Source: an uncultured Prevotellaceae bacterium (GTDB lineage Bacteria > Bacteroidota > Bacteroidia > Bacteroidales > Bacteroidaceae). From it: a stretch of DNA of 64,000 nucleotides. Of this stretch, positions 26,743-36,647 are shown one piece after another. The notes beneath the pieces are model-generated. The model was not told the DNA's origin and did no database searches. It saw nothing but the letters and a program-made list of their open reading frames with translations. Position 1 is the first letter of the stretch, and every line of letters starts with the position of its first letter. The position numbers and the translations under genes are program-made. The stretch spans positions 1 to 64,000 of the forward strand of contig CAMKTJ010000009.1 of NCBI GenBank assembly GCA_946415645.1, in the 5' to 3' direction.

Positions 26743-28860
26743 TTACCAGATATCCTCTGGTTCTACGGGGTTGTCATAGATTTCCTTGGCGCACCATTCC
26801 AGGTAGTCCATATACATCTCATATTTGTCGGAATCCAATACAGACTTCAGACGCAGGTAGTAGGATACATCCGGCTCCAGTGTCTGACGAACCAGGATGT
26901 GGCGTAGATTGTTAGGACTTCCGGTACGGCATGGACCGCTGCTATTTTGTATACTCATCTCGCCTCTCATGCGGTTGTTGTTTCGCATGTGCTTGTCAAC
27001 TTCAATGTTATGGAAGTCATCATCTGTGTCGGGCTCATATCCGTAGTTTTTGTCGGTACCTGCCTTGGTCAGGTCAATAGGGATGCCGGTTGGCGCAAGC
27101 TTTTCTTTATCTGACCCGAAATAGAACTGCACAATACCACGGTCACCGTTAGGAAGTACGCGGTAGCGCAATTCATAGGTGCCTCTGCGCGGAACAGGTG
27201 GTAGCTTGATGGTTATCTCGTAATGGCCTACAGCTTTCAACTCGTCTTCTTGATTGTTACACCAATTGTATTTGTATGCGTTCAGATAGACAAACTTCGT
27301 ATCATTGTTCATATCCATATTTTCCAGATACTGGTATGTGGTGTTGGGGGGGAAATGAACAAACTGGTCACGAGGATCTACACTGGTTTTCTTACGCAAA
27401 TCATTGGTCATGGCCTCTGGGAAGAGGCTCATGGCATCAAAACGAATGCGGCCTTTTGAGAGATTCTCGCGTACATCGTCGGTATAGGACAATGGCTTGT
27501 CAATGGCATAGATCATACCATTAATGGCCTGATAGGTGAGCACGTTTTCAGAGTAGTTGTCTATATGATTGCCCACTTTGTCTGCATCGCAGGACAACTC
27601 ATGATATGTGCCTCTTCTACCGTTATCCAAATTGGGGAAACGGTTCAAAAAGATACCATTACTCTCTTTACTCTCAAATATCTTCAGCAGTCTGGGTTTT
27701 CCCATTGTGGTGTAGAACTCATATACAGGAATCGTAAGTTTGCCGGTAGATTGGTCGAAGTCTTTTTCGTTGACATGGAAAACAAGACGATTGGCCGCTA
27801 TACGCATAGGAAGTAAGTGGTAGGTAAACCACTGATTGAGTAAGTTGTTGGGTGAGGCCCAGTTCTCATCTGTGGTAAACACGTCGTACTGACTGTACTG
27901 CTTGTTGTCATATATCCACTTCTGAATATCACTACAGGTAATATCTATAGGCTCTTTTCCTATCTCTTTGCGCCAGAAATCATCGGTTTCTGCAAATAGG
28001 GTAAAACCATAGTAACGGTGTTGAGGTGCATAGGCTGGAGCTGAATTTCCACTCTTGAAAGTCCATCCGGCAGCCTTGCCGTCAAAGTCTGGGATTAGCC
28101 CCTTCAGGTAAAGTTCGCGGTACTTGTTATCTTCAATCTTGCTTAAAGTATCCTTAAGACCGCAAGCCAGTGCCAGTCGTGAAGCTACAATAAAGCCCTC
28201 CTTTTTGTTGTCAAGGATATCTGCCATGAGGTCTGCCATTGTTACATCCTTGGGGGCAATCACCTTCTCCATCTGATGAAGCACACCGTTGATGGCAGGG
28301 ATGTCGCGGTTCTTGATGCTTATAGGGCAGTCGTAGTTGATGTACAGACTATCTGGGTATTGATCAACGTATCGTACGGTCAGCTTACGGTCCTTGAGAT
28401 TTCCAATTTGCAGCTCGCCGTTATTTTGCGTGGGGAAGGTATATGTCTCGTAGCTCTGATAGTCTCCACCGTCAATGATACTGTTGTATGAAATTATCAT
28501 TCTGATAGAGTCAAGTATAGCGGTTGTGGGGAATCCCTCCCATGTAGGTTCTGTGATAAGCCCCTCTTCGCATAAGTCTTCTAGATATTTCTGTATGGCA
28601 TCATTCGTGGGTGCAAACACGGTGTAGTTACCACGTGCTGTCAGCATTTGGTAGATAGTAGACTCGCTTATCATGCTTATGGGAGTATTCTTGATTACAT
28701 TCAAATACTCGGAGTAAGTGTCGGTATGCTTTTCCATGTAGGATACCAGCGTCTCTTCCTTGAATACGTAACGTGCGCTTTCATCTACCTGCTCGGAGCA
28801 GCCTATCACCATCAGAACGGCTGTTATCAGAGCACTGAAAATATAACAATTCTTTTTCAT
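26743..28860 (-). CDS. Fasciclin (FAS1)-domain lipoprotein
   Basis: 705 aa; lipobox VIGCSE; MLTARGNYTVFAPTNDAIQKYLE and INGVLHQMEKVI. Confidence 0.82.
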   Translation of the reverse strand: MKKNCYIFSALITAVLMVIGCSEQVDESARYVFKEETLVSYMEKHTDTYSEYLNVIKNTPISMISESTIYQMLTARGNYTVFAPTNDAIQKYLEDLCEEGLITEPTWEGFPTTAILDSIRMIISYNSIIDGGDYQSYETYTFPTQNNGELQIGNLKDRKLTVRYVDQYPDSLYINYDCPISIKNRDIPAINGVLHQMEKVIAPKDVTMADLMADILDNKKEGFIVASRLALACGLKDTLSKIEDNKYRELYLKGLIPDFDGKAAGWTFKSGNSAPAYAPQHRYYGFTLFAETDDFWRKEIGKEPIDITCSDIQKWIYDNKQYSQYDVFTTDENWASPNNLLNQWFTYHLLPMRIAANRLVFHVNEKDFDQSTGKLTIPVYEFYTTMGKPRLLKIFESKESNGIFLNRFPNLDNGRRGTYHELSCDADKVGNHIDNYSENVLTYQAINGMIYAIDKPLSYTDDVRENLSKGRIRFDAMSLFPEAMTNDLRKKTSVDPRDQFVHFPPNTTYQYLENMDMNNDTKFVYLNAYKYNWCNNQEDELKAVGHYEITIKLPPVPRRGTYELRYRVLPNGDRGIVQFYFGSDKEKLAPTGIPIDLTKAGTDKNYGYEPDTDDDFHNIEVDKHMRNNNRMRGEMSIQNSSGPCRTGSPNNLRHILVRQTLEPDVSYYLRLKSVLDSDKYEMYMDYLEWCAKEIYDNPVEPEDIW

Positions 28861-28910
28861 TGTGTTTTTCTAAATTCAAGATCTTGAATTATGATTATTG
28901 TAAAATAGGC

Positions 28911-30521
28911 TTATTCTTCCAGTGGGCGTTGGTCTATTCCCATAGTCTTTAAACGGTCCACATGTTTTAGCAGGCGTGGGTAGAATTTATCCCAGTTCTG
29001 CTGACTGTTCTTGGTCCAAGCTTTCTCTGCCAAAGCTAAGGCACGTGGGAATACCATGTACTGCATTTGTGCTTCGGTTGGGATGCGCTCGCACCAGATG
29101 TTTCCTTGCATACCCTTTATCAGCTTCAGTTGCTCTGCACTCAGGTCTGTGGGAACAATATCACCCGTATAGAGGTTCTTCAGTGTATTGTTATCCTGTG
29201 CGTAGTCGAAGTAGCAGAAAGTAAAGGGGCAAAGAATCACCTCGTTACCACCTGTAGTAGAGCGCTGAACAACATTTGTGTGATCTCCGCGCCACCAGTT
29301 TACGGTAGCTGACTTGCTGACACCGCCTTCTAGTATTTCGTCCCATCCAATAAGTTTCTTTCCGTTCTCGTTGAAGTACTTCTCCATGGTGCAGGTGAAC
29401 CAAGACTGTAGCTCAGCCTCGTCCTTTACACCCTGATCCTTTATGCGTTGCTGGCAGTCGGGACATTTCTTCCATGCTGAGCGGTTTACCTCGTCGCCAC
29501 CTATCTCTACGTATTCGTAGGGGAAGAGTTCAAAGATTTCCTTGTAAACGTTACGACAGAAGTTCAGAGATGTATCCTTACCCACACAGATGGGGTCACG
29601 TCCGTCTTTGTTGCAGGAGAGCCAGGGATAGCACTTGGTGGCAGCATAGCTGTGACCGGGAACATCAAATTCGGGGACAATGTCTATACCTCTTACTAGG
29701 GCAAATTCAATAATGTCTTTTACCTCATCCTGCGTGTAGAAACCTCCGTATTCCAGAATACCGTTATGCATGCGGGTACGATCGGCCGTCATGGGAACTA
29801 TCATGCGAGGATTGTTGTCGTTCTTGGCAATCTCGTTGCAACGTCTGTCCCAGTGTTCATCGGCAGGGTTGCGGAATCCACTGTCATCGGTAAGCAAGGG
29901 ATATTGTTTAATCTCCAGACGCCATCCCTGTGAGTCTACTAGATGCCAGTGGAACTTGCTGAATTTATACAATGCCATAACGTCAAGGAAACGCTTTGTC
30001 TCCTCTACAGTGAAGAAATGGCGTACGGGATCCAGCATCATACCACGCCACTCAAAGTTGGGCGTGTCCTCAATCTCCACCGCAGGAACTGTCCAAATCA
30101 CATAGGGCTGTAGAGTGGCCTTCTCAATTTGGTAGGGCAGCAGTTGACGTAAAGATGCTATGCCGTGTACAATGCCTCGGTAGCTGGCAGCCTCAATTAA
30201 TATACCATTGGGTGTTGCTGTCAGATTATAACCTTCGGCACCTGCCTGGCATTGGGTATTCAGGCTCAGTACGATATCTGCTTTCTTACCTTTGCTGATG
30301 GGTAGGTTGTAGCCTGTGGCAGGGCATAGTTTCTCACGCAGATATGCAGCAGCGGGCTGCAGGCTCTTATCGTTGTATGCTATGGTAGCATTAGGCTTCA
30401 GAATAAAAGAACCTTCTTTTTCCACAACGCGGGTGGGTTGGGGGATGATGTTTACCTCCGCCATAAGCGAAAGTGGCATCAGAAATATGAACGACAGAAG
30501 TGGCGCCTTTGAAATTTTCAT
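28911..30521 (-). CDS. GH20 beta-N-acetylhexosaminidase (second copy)
   Basis: FEWRGMMLDPVRHFFTVEETKRFLDVMALYKFSKFHWHLVDSQGWR; EIGGDEV; real start MKISKAPLL at 30521 rather than 30635. Confidence 0.93.
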   Translation of the reverse strand: MKISKAPLLSFIFLMPLSLMAEVNIIPQPTRVVEKEGSFILKPNATIAYNDKSLQPAAAYLREKLCPATGYNLPISKGKKADIVLSLNTQCQAGAEGYNLTATPNGILIEAASYRGIVHGIASLRQLLPYQIEKATLQPYVIWTVPAVEIEDTPNFEWRGMMLDPVRHFFTVEETKRFLDVMALYKFSKFHWHLVDSQGWRLEIKQYPLLTDDSGFRNPADEHWDRRCNEIAKNDNNPRMIVPMTADRTRMHNGILEYGGFYTQDEVKDIIEFALVRGIDIVPEFDVPGHSYAATKCYPWLSCNKDGRDPICVGKDTSLNFCRNVYKEIFELFPYEYVEIGGDEVNRSAWKKCPDCQQRIKDQGVKDEAELQSWFTCTMEKYFNENGKKLIGWDEILEGGVSKSATVNWWRGDHTNVVQRSTTGGNEVILCPFTFCYFDYAQDNNTLKNLYTGDIVPTDLSAEQLKLIKGMQGNIWCERIPTEAQMQYMVFPRALALAEKAWTKNSQQNWDKFYPRLLKHVDRLKTMGIDQRPLEE

Positions 30522-30656
30522 ACTATAAAGAAATAAAATGTTAACTTTTTCACCGCAAAGATACAACAAATATTGTTTTTTCCTTGATTTTCCTTTGGAA
30601 TTTAATAATTTTGTGCCCGAAAAATACATAAACATTAGGCATTATAATAGGTAAAA

Positions 30657-33374
30657 ATGAAAAGTATCGCTAAAACAATCTCGAAAAAGGTGGTTGCTAT
30701 GCTGCTTCCTTTACTGTTCTGTGCATCGCAGATAAATGCAACAGACTACATTAGTGACGTGGTGCTGGTTGGAGGTACCCAAGAAGAGGCAAACAAACTT
30801 ATTGATTCCTACAAGTCAATGGGGTGGACGCTTGTAAACAAGGACTTGAATGCAGGAGCTGGAGGTGACTACATCTATCTGCTCTACAAGAAGGAGAGTT
30901 CTGAGGGTATTAATAGAGGCTATATTACACATTTCTATATCAAAAAGGGGACATGGCCTTTTCCTGACGATATAAAAGTCCAGGATGTAGATTTTCATCT
31001 TGTTTCTTACAAAGGTGGCGACCATTTCAGAGGTCAGAGGGGCGACCTGAATAGTAACACAGGCGATAATTCTGACCCTATACATTTATACTACACCCGA
31101 ACCCTTTTTGTTGATCAACAAGTGGTTACTGATATAACCTTCAATTCCACCCAGAGTGGTGCTTTGGGAGCCAATGCCTCATCTGCAGGATACGACCTGA
31201 ATGCCGGCGCTGGCGGAGACTATATTTATATGCATGTTTCAAAGCAAAAAGGTATACCTGATTTGGTTGGAGAGGGAACAGTGACTAGCCCCCATATAAT
31301 ATGGAATGAAGACGACTGGCATGTTTTTGCCACAGATGTGAAGAATGGTCGGAAAGCTGATAAAATTGTTGCGCTTGCTGAAGATATAAAAGTCAGTGAG
31401 ATGGTGGGAACTAAAAATCAGCCTTTTACTGGAGAGTTCTATGGATTAGGACATGAAATGGATCTTACTATTGTTAGCGCAGAGGATGGTGCTGCTCCTT
31501 TCCATTATGTAAAGGGCGCTGTTATTAATGGCGTAAAGACAAAAGGTGCAGTTGCCTGCGCTTCTATGACCAGTAATGGTCATGCTGGCGGTTTGGTAGG
31601 TATCTGTCTTGGTGACAGTACAACAATCGAGGACTGCGCTGTCCAGTCCGCCGTATCGGGTATTCGCTATGTTGGTGGTATTGTCGGCCATGCCGGTTCT
31701 GGTAAACTGGTGCTCAGGAAGTGCTCTTTTAATGGCACACTCGGTAGCTATATGAACTTTGCCGGTGGTCTGGTTGGTTGGTGTGATGATGGATGGCTTT
31801 CTCTGTATAGCTGTATGACCGATTGCTCCATTAACCCGGGGTTAAATGGAAAATTTCATCCCATTGCCTGTAAGTTGGATGGTGGCAGGGCTACAGCCAC
31901 CTTTGAAGATGTGTTCTACCTGAATACTCTTACACAGAATGTTCCTACTCAAAACCTTTTGCCAGATGTTGAGGCTCTGCCTGTTAATGCAACCCGTGTA
32001 GAGAATCAGTGGGATGATCCCTTTACGGCTGCTGATGGAACAACATATTATGCGGCTCATATGGACAGTCCCAAGAGTATGCCTTATAAATTCCGTTTCG
32101 AGAACAACTTGTGTGGCTGGACGGTCTCTGACCTACAGGCCGGTTCTGGTATTAGTGAAGAAAATAGTTACGAAGGGAAAAGTAGTTTTATGTTCCAGCC
32201 TTCTGAGCATGATCAGTACCTTATCTCTCCCGAGTTAGGATGTCGCGCTAAACAGAAGATTGTTTTCCGTTTCCTTGGGACTAAGGGTCAGGCTGTAAAG
32301 TTCCAGTTTGGTACATCCACAACCACGAATGATCCTTCAGCCTTTAAATGGTCCAATGAGTATGTGGCAATTGCAGCAGGCTGGAGCTATGTCGTTGTAT
32401 CGACTACCGGTAAGATCAAACATGTTGCCATTAAGTGTGTGTCAGGCAGTTCTGTCTTTTATGTAGACTACTTCACAATGGAAGAGTACGGAATCTATGA
32501 TCCCGAGGATATTACAACCACAGACGTTGCCAAGGAGGATGCCACTTTGCGGTGGAATGGTAACTCTGACACATATACAGTTCGCTATCGTCCTCAACCA
32601 TATTTCTTGGAAACCTTTGATGGTGATAAGGTAAACTGGAGCGTACACAATGAAGGTGGTAACTCACAGACCAACTGGAAGGTTACCTATTTCAATGATG
32701 GTACTTATTTGCATGCTCACAGTGGCCAGAGATTGGCTTTTGGACGCAGCTATGACTATAGTGGCCAGACGGCTTATAAGGTAGATAACTGGCTCATATC
32801 GCCACAGGTTGAACTTGGTGGTATCTTAGACTATTGGTTGATGGATGATGGTAATAAACACGAACACTATGAGATTTGGGTTTCCACCACTAACTGTGTG
32901 CCATCGGCTTTCCAGAAGGTTGCTGAACCAGGTCATGGAACTTTGCAGTATCAATGGGAGGAGAAGAAAGTTGATTTGAGTCAGTTTCAGGGACAGAAGG
33001 GCTACATAGCCTTCCGTCTCATAGATGAAGGTAAGGATTTCCTTGCTTTAGATGACATAGCTCTTTATGCTAACGACTGGGTTACCCTTACTACAAATGA
33101 GCCTAATGTGGTACTGAATGATTTAGCACCTGGAACTGCATATGATGTTCAGGTTCAGGGTGCCAAGGATGGAGAAACCACAGATTGGTCATCTGTTTAT
33201 ACCTTTACCACTGTGCCACTGTCTCAGGAGGAGATAGATGGCATAGGGTCCATCACTGTCTCACCTGTTATTCCGGATGATGTCTGGTATGACTTGAATG
33301 GTCTTCGTATAAATGAGCAACCCCAGAAGTCAGGTCTTTACATTCATAATGGAAAGAAGATACTTCGCAGGTAA
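30657..33374 (+). CDS. Large secreted protein: MABP-like beta-prism repeats, GLUG-like repeats, cleaved-adhesin and FnIII-like domains
   Basis: 905 aa; DLNAGAGGDYIYLLYKK and DLNAGAGGDYIYMHVSK; GGLVGICLGDS...GGIVGHAGSG...GGLVGWCDDG; YLISPELG and WLISPQVELGG; C-terminal YDLNGLRINEQPQKSGLYIHNGKKILRR. Confidence 0.75.
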   Translation: MKSIAKTISKKVVAMLLPLLFCASQINATDYISDVVLVGGTQEEANKLIDSYKSMGWTLVNKDLNAGAGGDYIYLLYKKESSEGINRGYITHFYIKKGTWPFPDDIKVQDVDFHLVSYKGGDHFRGQRGDLNSNTGDNSDPIHLYYTRTLFVDQQVVTDITFNSTQSGALGANASSAGYDLNAGAGGDYIYMHVSKQKGIPDLVGEGTVTSPHIIWNEDDWHVFATDVKNGRKADKIVALAEDIKVSEMVGTKNQPFTGEFYGLGHEMDLTIVSAEDGAAPFHYVKGAVINGVKTKGAVACASMTSNGHAGGLVGICLGDSTTIEDCAVQSAVSGIRYVGGIVGHAGSGKLVLRKCSFNGTLGSYMNFAGGLVGWCDDGWLSLYSCMTDCSINPGLNGKFHPIACKLDGGRATATFEDVFYLNTLTQNVPTQNLLPDVEALPVNATRVENQWDDPFTAADGTTYYAAHMDSPKSMPYKFRFENNLCGWTVSDLQAGSGISEENSYEGKSSFMFQPSEHDQYLISPELGCRAKQKIVFRFLGTKGQAVKFQFGTSTTTNDPSAFKWSNEYVAIAAGWSYVVVSTTGKIKHVAIKCVSGSSVFYVDYFTMEEYGIYDPEDITTTDVAKEDATLRWNGNSDTYTVRYRPQPYFLETFDGDKVNWSVHNEGGNSQTNWKVTYFNDGTYLHAHSGQRLAFGRSYDYSGQTAYKVDNWLISPQVELGGILDYWLMDDGNKHEHYEIWVSTTNCVPSAFQKVAEPGHGTLQYQWEEKKVDLSQFQGQKGYIAFRLIDEGKDFLALDDIALYANDWVTLTTNEPNVVLNDLAPGTAYDVQVQGAKDGETTDWSSVYTFTTVPLSQEEIDGIGSITVSPVIPDDVWYDLNGLRINEQPQKSGLYIHNGKKILRR

Positions 33375-33387
33375 TTCTGAAAAGAAA

Positions 33388-33427
33388 AAAAGCGGGGAGC
33401 AATAATCATTTGCTCCCCGCTTTTTTT
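33388..33427. terminator. Bidirectional Rho-independent terminator between convergent genes
   Basis: aaaagcggggagcaataatcatttgctccccgcttttttt. Confidence 0.95.
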
Positions 33428-35645
33428 AGAACTCATATCCAAGGTCTAAGAAAAAGTATGGTTTTTTGGTGTGATTACTGTAGCCGATGGAGGCACCCAA
33501 AGGGCCAAATATGGTATTGTAGTAATAGGCTGCTTGAATGCCAAAAAGGACACGGTTGTCGAAGAGTTCCCATGTCTTGTCAGCCTGTATGGCTCCAGCT
33601 AAGCGCAACAATATGTAGTGGTTGCTGCCTATACGCTCTTGAGCCTGAAGTTGGGCTGATACAAAGTTCTTGTTTACATATTCTATGTTGCCAATACCTG
33701 CAAATGGCATCTGCTGTTCTATGTAGTGACCAAACCAGTCGCCACCAATGGTGTTGGCATATATGAGTGGTATGCTATTGCCAAAAAGTAATCGCCCATA
33801 TACCATAGGTTGGAAGGTAAAGCGGTGGTTGATAGGGAATGACATTCGCCAGTTGGCACTGACATCATTAATACCTGTCTTGCTATCCATTTGAACAAAG
33901 TTATCCGTCAGGTAGGCGTATTCGGCATTGAAACGGGCTCCGCGTGTGGGGAAGTACCAGCTGTCTTGGCTGTTGTAATCCAGTCGGGCATGGTAACTGA
34001 TGTAGTGCTGATTCTTGAGTGGCAGTTGTTCTGATGTTTCTGAGCCTAGTTTGTTCTTGTAGTGAAAATAGTCCCAACGTACGCCCATCTGTAGATTGAA
34101 GTGGCGAAGGTCGAAGTTAATTGGCAGGATCTCTGCCTGCGACTGATGGTAGCGGATGTTGTAGTCAAGATCGCCATTGACGTAAACATCAACGTCATTC
34201 TTGCGGAATGTGTAACTCAGCATGGGGCGGGTGAAACTACGTGGATGGATGGTGAATTCGCCACGTGCCATTATGCGTTTCCCCAATCGTAGTGTGATGT
34301 CTGTGTTGACAGGGACGGCTGTCTTCATAGGGATGTCCAATCCTAGTTGTACGGCAGCATGCTCTTCTGAGTCGTAACGGACACCGGCATGCAGTTGCAC
34401 CGATTTGCGGTTACCTGCTGATAGGATAACATGCACACCGTCTCCATCTGGTACTAGACGGCACTCTGCTGTCTGGTAGAACAGGTCTATGCGCATGGAT
34501 GTGGTGAGCTCCTGCTCTAGTTTGGCATCAATGCTGTCTTTCTTGTTGAGATTAAATTTCTGACGCAGGAATCGTTCGGCTGATGCCGTCATATTCTCAA
34601 AGGTGTAGCTCTTTACATGTAGCTTCTCGGTCAGCACTTGCGGACGCAATGGCTGCAAGATGGTGGGACGGAACGTCTCGTCAATACCTATGCGTTCCTT
34701 CAGGGCTATGATATCACCCCAATGGCTCATGGCCAGTTCCTCACCTCGGCGGATAAGTGTATCGATGGCTGCTGTGGTGAAACTGGCAGAGTTGTACCCC
34801 TTTGTGTTCACTTGCAAATGTAGGTCGGTAATGGCAAGATTCTCGTCAACTTTGTTTTTACAGTTTACATCAATAATCTGACTGAGAATACTCATGGTAC
34901 CTCCTATATCCTCAGCCGCCTTAGGTGCCCCCTGTACCGTAACACCAATGATGATGTCAGCTCCCATTTGTCGGGCGATGTCTGCGGGGTAGTTGTTCTT
35001 CAGACCGCCATCTACCAGTACCATATCACCCATTCTGACAGGTGCAAAGGCGGCAGGAATGGACATTGATGCGCGCATGGCCTGCGGCAGTCGTCCACTA
35101 TGGAAATCAACCTCGCTGTTGTCAATGATATTGGTTGCTACACAGGCAAAGGGAATGCGCAAGTCGTGGGTGAAGTCAAGTGAGTCTGTGTAACCTATGC
35201 AGAGATGCTGAAACAGTTCTGTCAGATTCTTTCCCTTGATGAAACCACCGGCATTCATGTCACGTTTACCTATGGTTATGCCGGTTGTATAGAGGTAGGT
35301 GTTCTGTTTCTTTCGGTCGCTGAGACTTTGGTTGCGCAGATTTTCCTTGTCTGTGATGACATAGCTCCAGTCCTGCTTTCGTACCATAGAGTCCAATGCG
35401 TTGGCATTATAGCCTATGGCATATAGTCCGCCAATGATACTACCCATTGACGTTCCTGTGATAATATCAATGGGAATACCTGCCTTTTCAAGCACCTTCA
35501 GTACACCAATATGTGCCATACCTTTAGCGCCTCCGCCACTGAGTACAACGGCTACACGTTTTCTGTTGATGGCAGTGCTGTCATTTTGGGCATTTGCTGC
35601 GCCATACACTAGCATGGCAGCAATTATCATTAGAATCTTTTTCAT
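33426..35645 (-). CDS. Patatin-like phospholipase with C-terminal BamA-type outer-membrane barrel
   Basis: LSGGGAKGMAHIGVLKVLEKAGIPIDIITGTSMGSIIGG; DGGLKNNYP; C-terminal barrel ending FFLDLGYEF. Confidence 0.93.
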   Translation of the reverse strand: MKKILMIIAAMLVYGAANAQNDSTAINRKRVAVVLSGGGAKGMAHIGVLKVLEKAGIPIDIITGTSMGSIIGGLYAIGYNANALDSMVRKQDWSYVITDKENLRNQSLSDRKKQNTYLYTTGITIGKRDMNAGGFIKGKNLTELFQHLCIGYTDSLDFTHDLRIPFACVATNIIDNSEVDFHSGRLPQAMRASMSIPAAFAPVRMGDMVLVDGGLKNNYPADIARQMGADIIIGVTVQGAPKAAEDIGGTMSILSQIIDVNCKNKVDENLAITDLHLQVNTKGYNSASFTTAAIDTLIRRGEELAMSHWGDIIALKERIGIDETFRPTILQPLRPQVLTEKLHVKSYTFENMTASAERFLRQKFNLNKKDSIDAKLEQELTTSMRIDLFYQTAECRLVPDGDGVHVILSAGNRKSVQLHAGVRYDSEEHAAVQLGLDIPMKTAVPVNTDITLRLGKRIMARGEFTIHPRSFTRPMLSYTFRKNDVDVYVNGDLDYNIRYHQSQAEILPINFDLRHFNLQMGVRWDYFHYKNKLGSETSEQLPLKNQHYISYHARLDYNSQDSWYFPTRGARFNAEYAYLTDNFVQMDSKTGINDVSANWRMSFPINHRFTFQPMVYGRLLFGNSIPLIYANTIGGDWFGHYIEQQMPFAGIGNIEYVNKNFVSAQLQAQERIGSNHYILLRLAGAIQADKTWELFDNRVLFGIQAAYYYNTIFGPLGASIGYSNHTKKPYFFLDLGYEF

Positions 35646-35651
35646 GTTATT

Positions 35652-36530
35652 TTATTCTTGACTTATCATTTCCTTTACCAGGTTAGTGAACTGGTAGTTC
35701 TTGAGTCCCCACTGGGGAGCTATGACATATTCGGGTGGACTTTGGCTGACAAATCTTTCCAGAACCAGAGACGGGGAAAGATGGGAGATGTACTCCAGAA
35801 CCAGATCTATATAATCTCGGGCCGTAGGGAGCGGCCAGGGATTTTTTAGGTATTCCTCTGCCAAGGCAGTCCCCTTGATAATCTGTAGTTGATGCAGCTT
35901 TAGGGTGGTAAGGGGCAGACGGGCTATCTCATCGGCTTGGCGCATCAGTTCTTCTCTACTTTCCCAGGGGAAGCCCAGAATGATATGCGCTCCTACGCGG
36001 ATACCGCAGGCTGCGGTTTTCCGGATGATATCTGCCGAGAGTGCATAGCTATGGCCTCTGTTGATACGCAACAGGGTTTCTTCGTTGGCACTCTCTATGC
36101 CATATTCCACAATCAGGAAAGTGCGTTGGTTCAACTCTGTTAGGTATTCCAGTAGGGCTGGTGGCATGCAGTCGGGGCGAGTACCTATGACCAGTCCCAG
36201 CACATCAGGAACCTGTAGAGCTTCCTCGTAGAGATCTTTCAAGTGTTCCAACTGTCCGTATGTATTTGTGTAGGCTTGGAAGTAGGCCAAGTATTTCATG
36301 CTCGGGTACTTGCGGGCAAAGAAGCGCTTACCTTCCTCTAACTGTTGGGTTATGCTCTTGGTAGGTTGGCAGTATGCCGGGTTGAAAGTCTGATTGTTGC
36401 AGAAGGTGCAGCCGCCATAGCCTACGGTGCCGTCCCTGTTAGGGCAGCTAAAGCCTGCATTGACAGAAATCTTCTGAACCTTTGTTCCTAATTGTTCCTG
36501 TAGCCAAGGACCGAACTCTTTGTATTTCAT
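35652..36530 (-). CDS. TIGR01212/YhcC-like radical SAM protein
   Basis: NAGFSCPNRDGTVGYGGCTFCNN; likely start MKYKEFGPWL at 36530. Confidence 0.92.
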   Translation of the reverse strand: MKYKEFGPWLQEQLGTKVQKISVNAGFSCPNRDGTVGYGGCTFCNNQTFNPAYCQPTKSITQQLEEGKRFFARKYPSMKYLAYFQAYTNTYGQLEHLKDLYEEALQVPDVLGLVIGTRPDCMPPALLEYLTELNQRTFLIVEYGIESANEETLLRINRGHSYALSADIIRKTAACGIRVGAHIILGFPWESREELMRQADEIARLPLTTLKLHQLQIIKGTALAEEYLKNPWPLPTARDYIDLVLEYISHLSPSLVLERFVSQSPPEYVIAPQWGLKNYQFTNLVKEMISQE

Positions 36531-36647
36531 AGCACAAAAATACATAAAAAGAGTGAATTGCCTTTTTCTGTGTGTGTTTTTTTGGAAAAAAAGTCGTACC
36601 TTTGGCATCAATAATCCTAAAATACAATACAAACATACAAGAACAGC

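Noticed and set aside
30522-30635. Upstream in-frame extension of the second GH20 (MFMYFSGTKLL...)
   Set aside because: A normal signal peptide starts at MKISKAPLLSF (30521); the extension covers the divergent promoter region.
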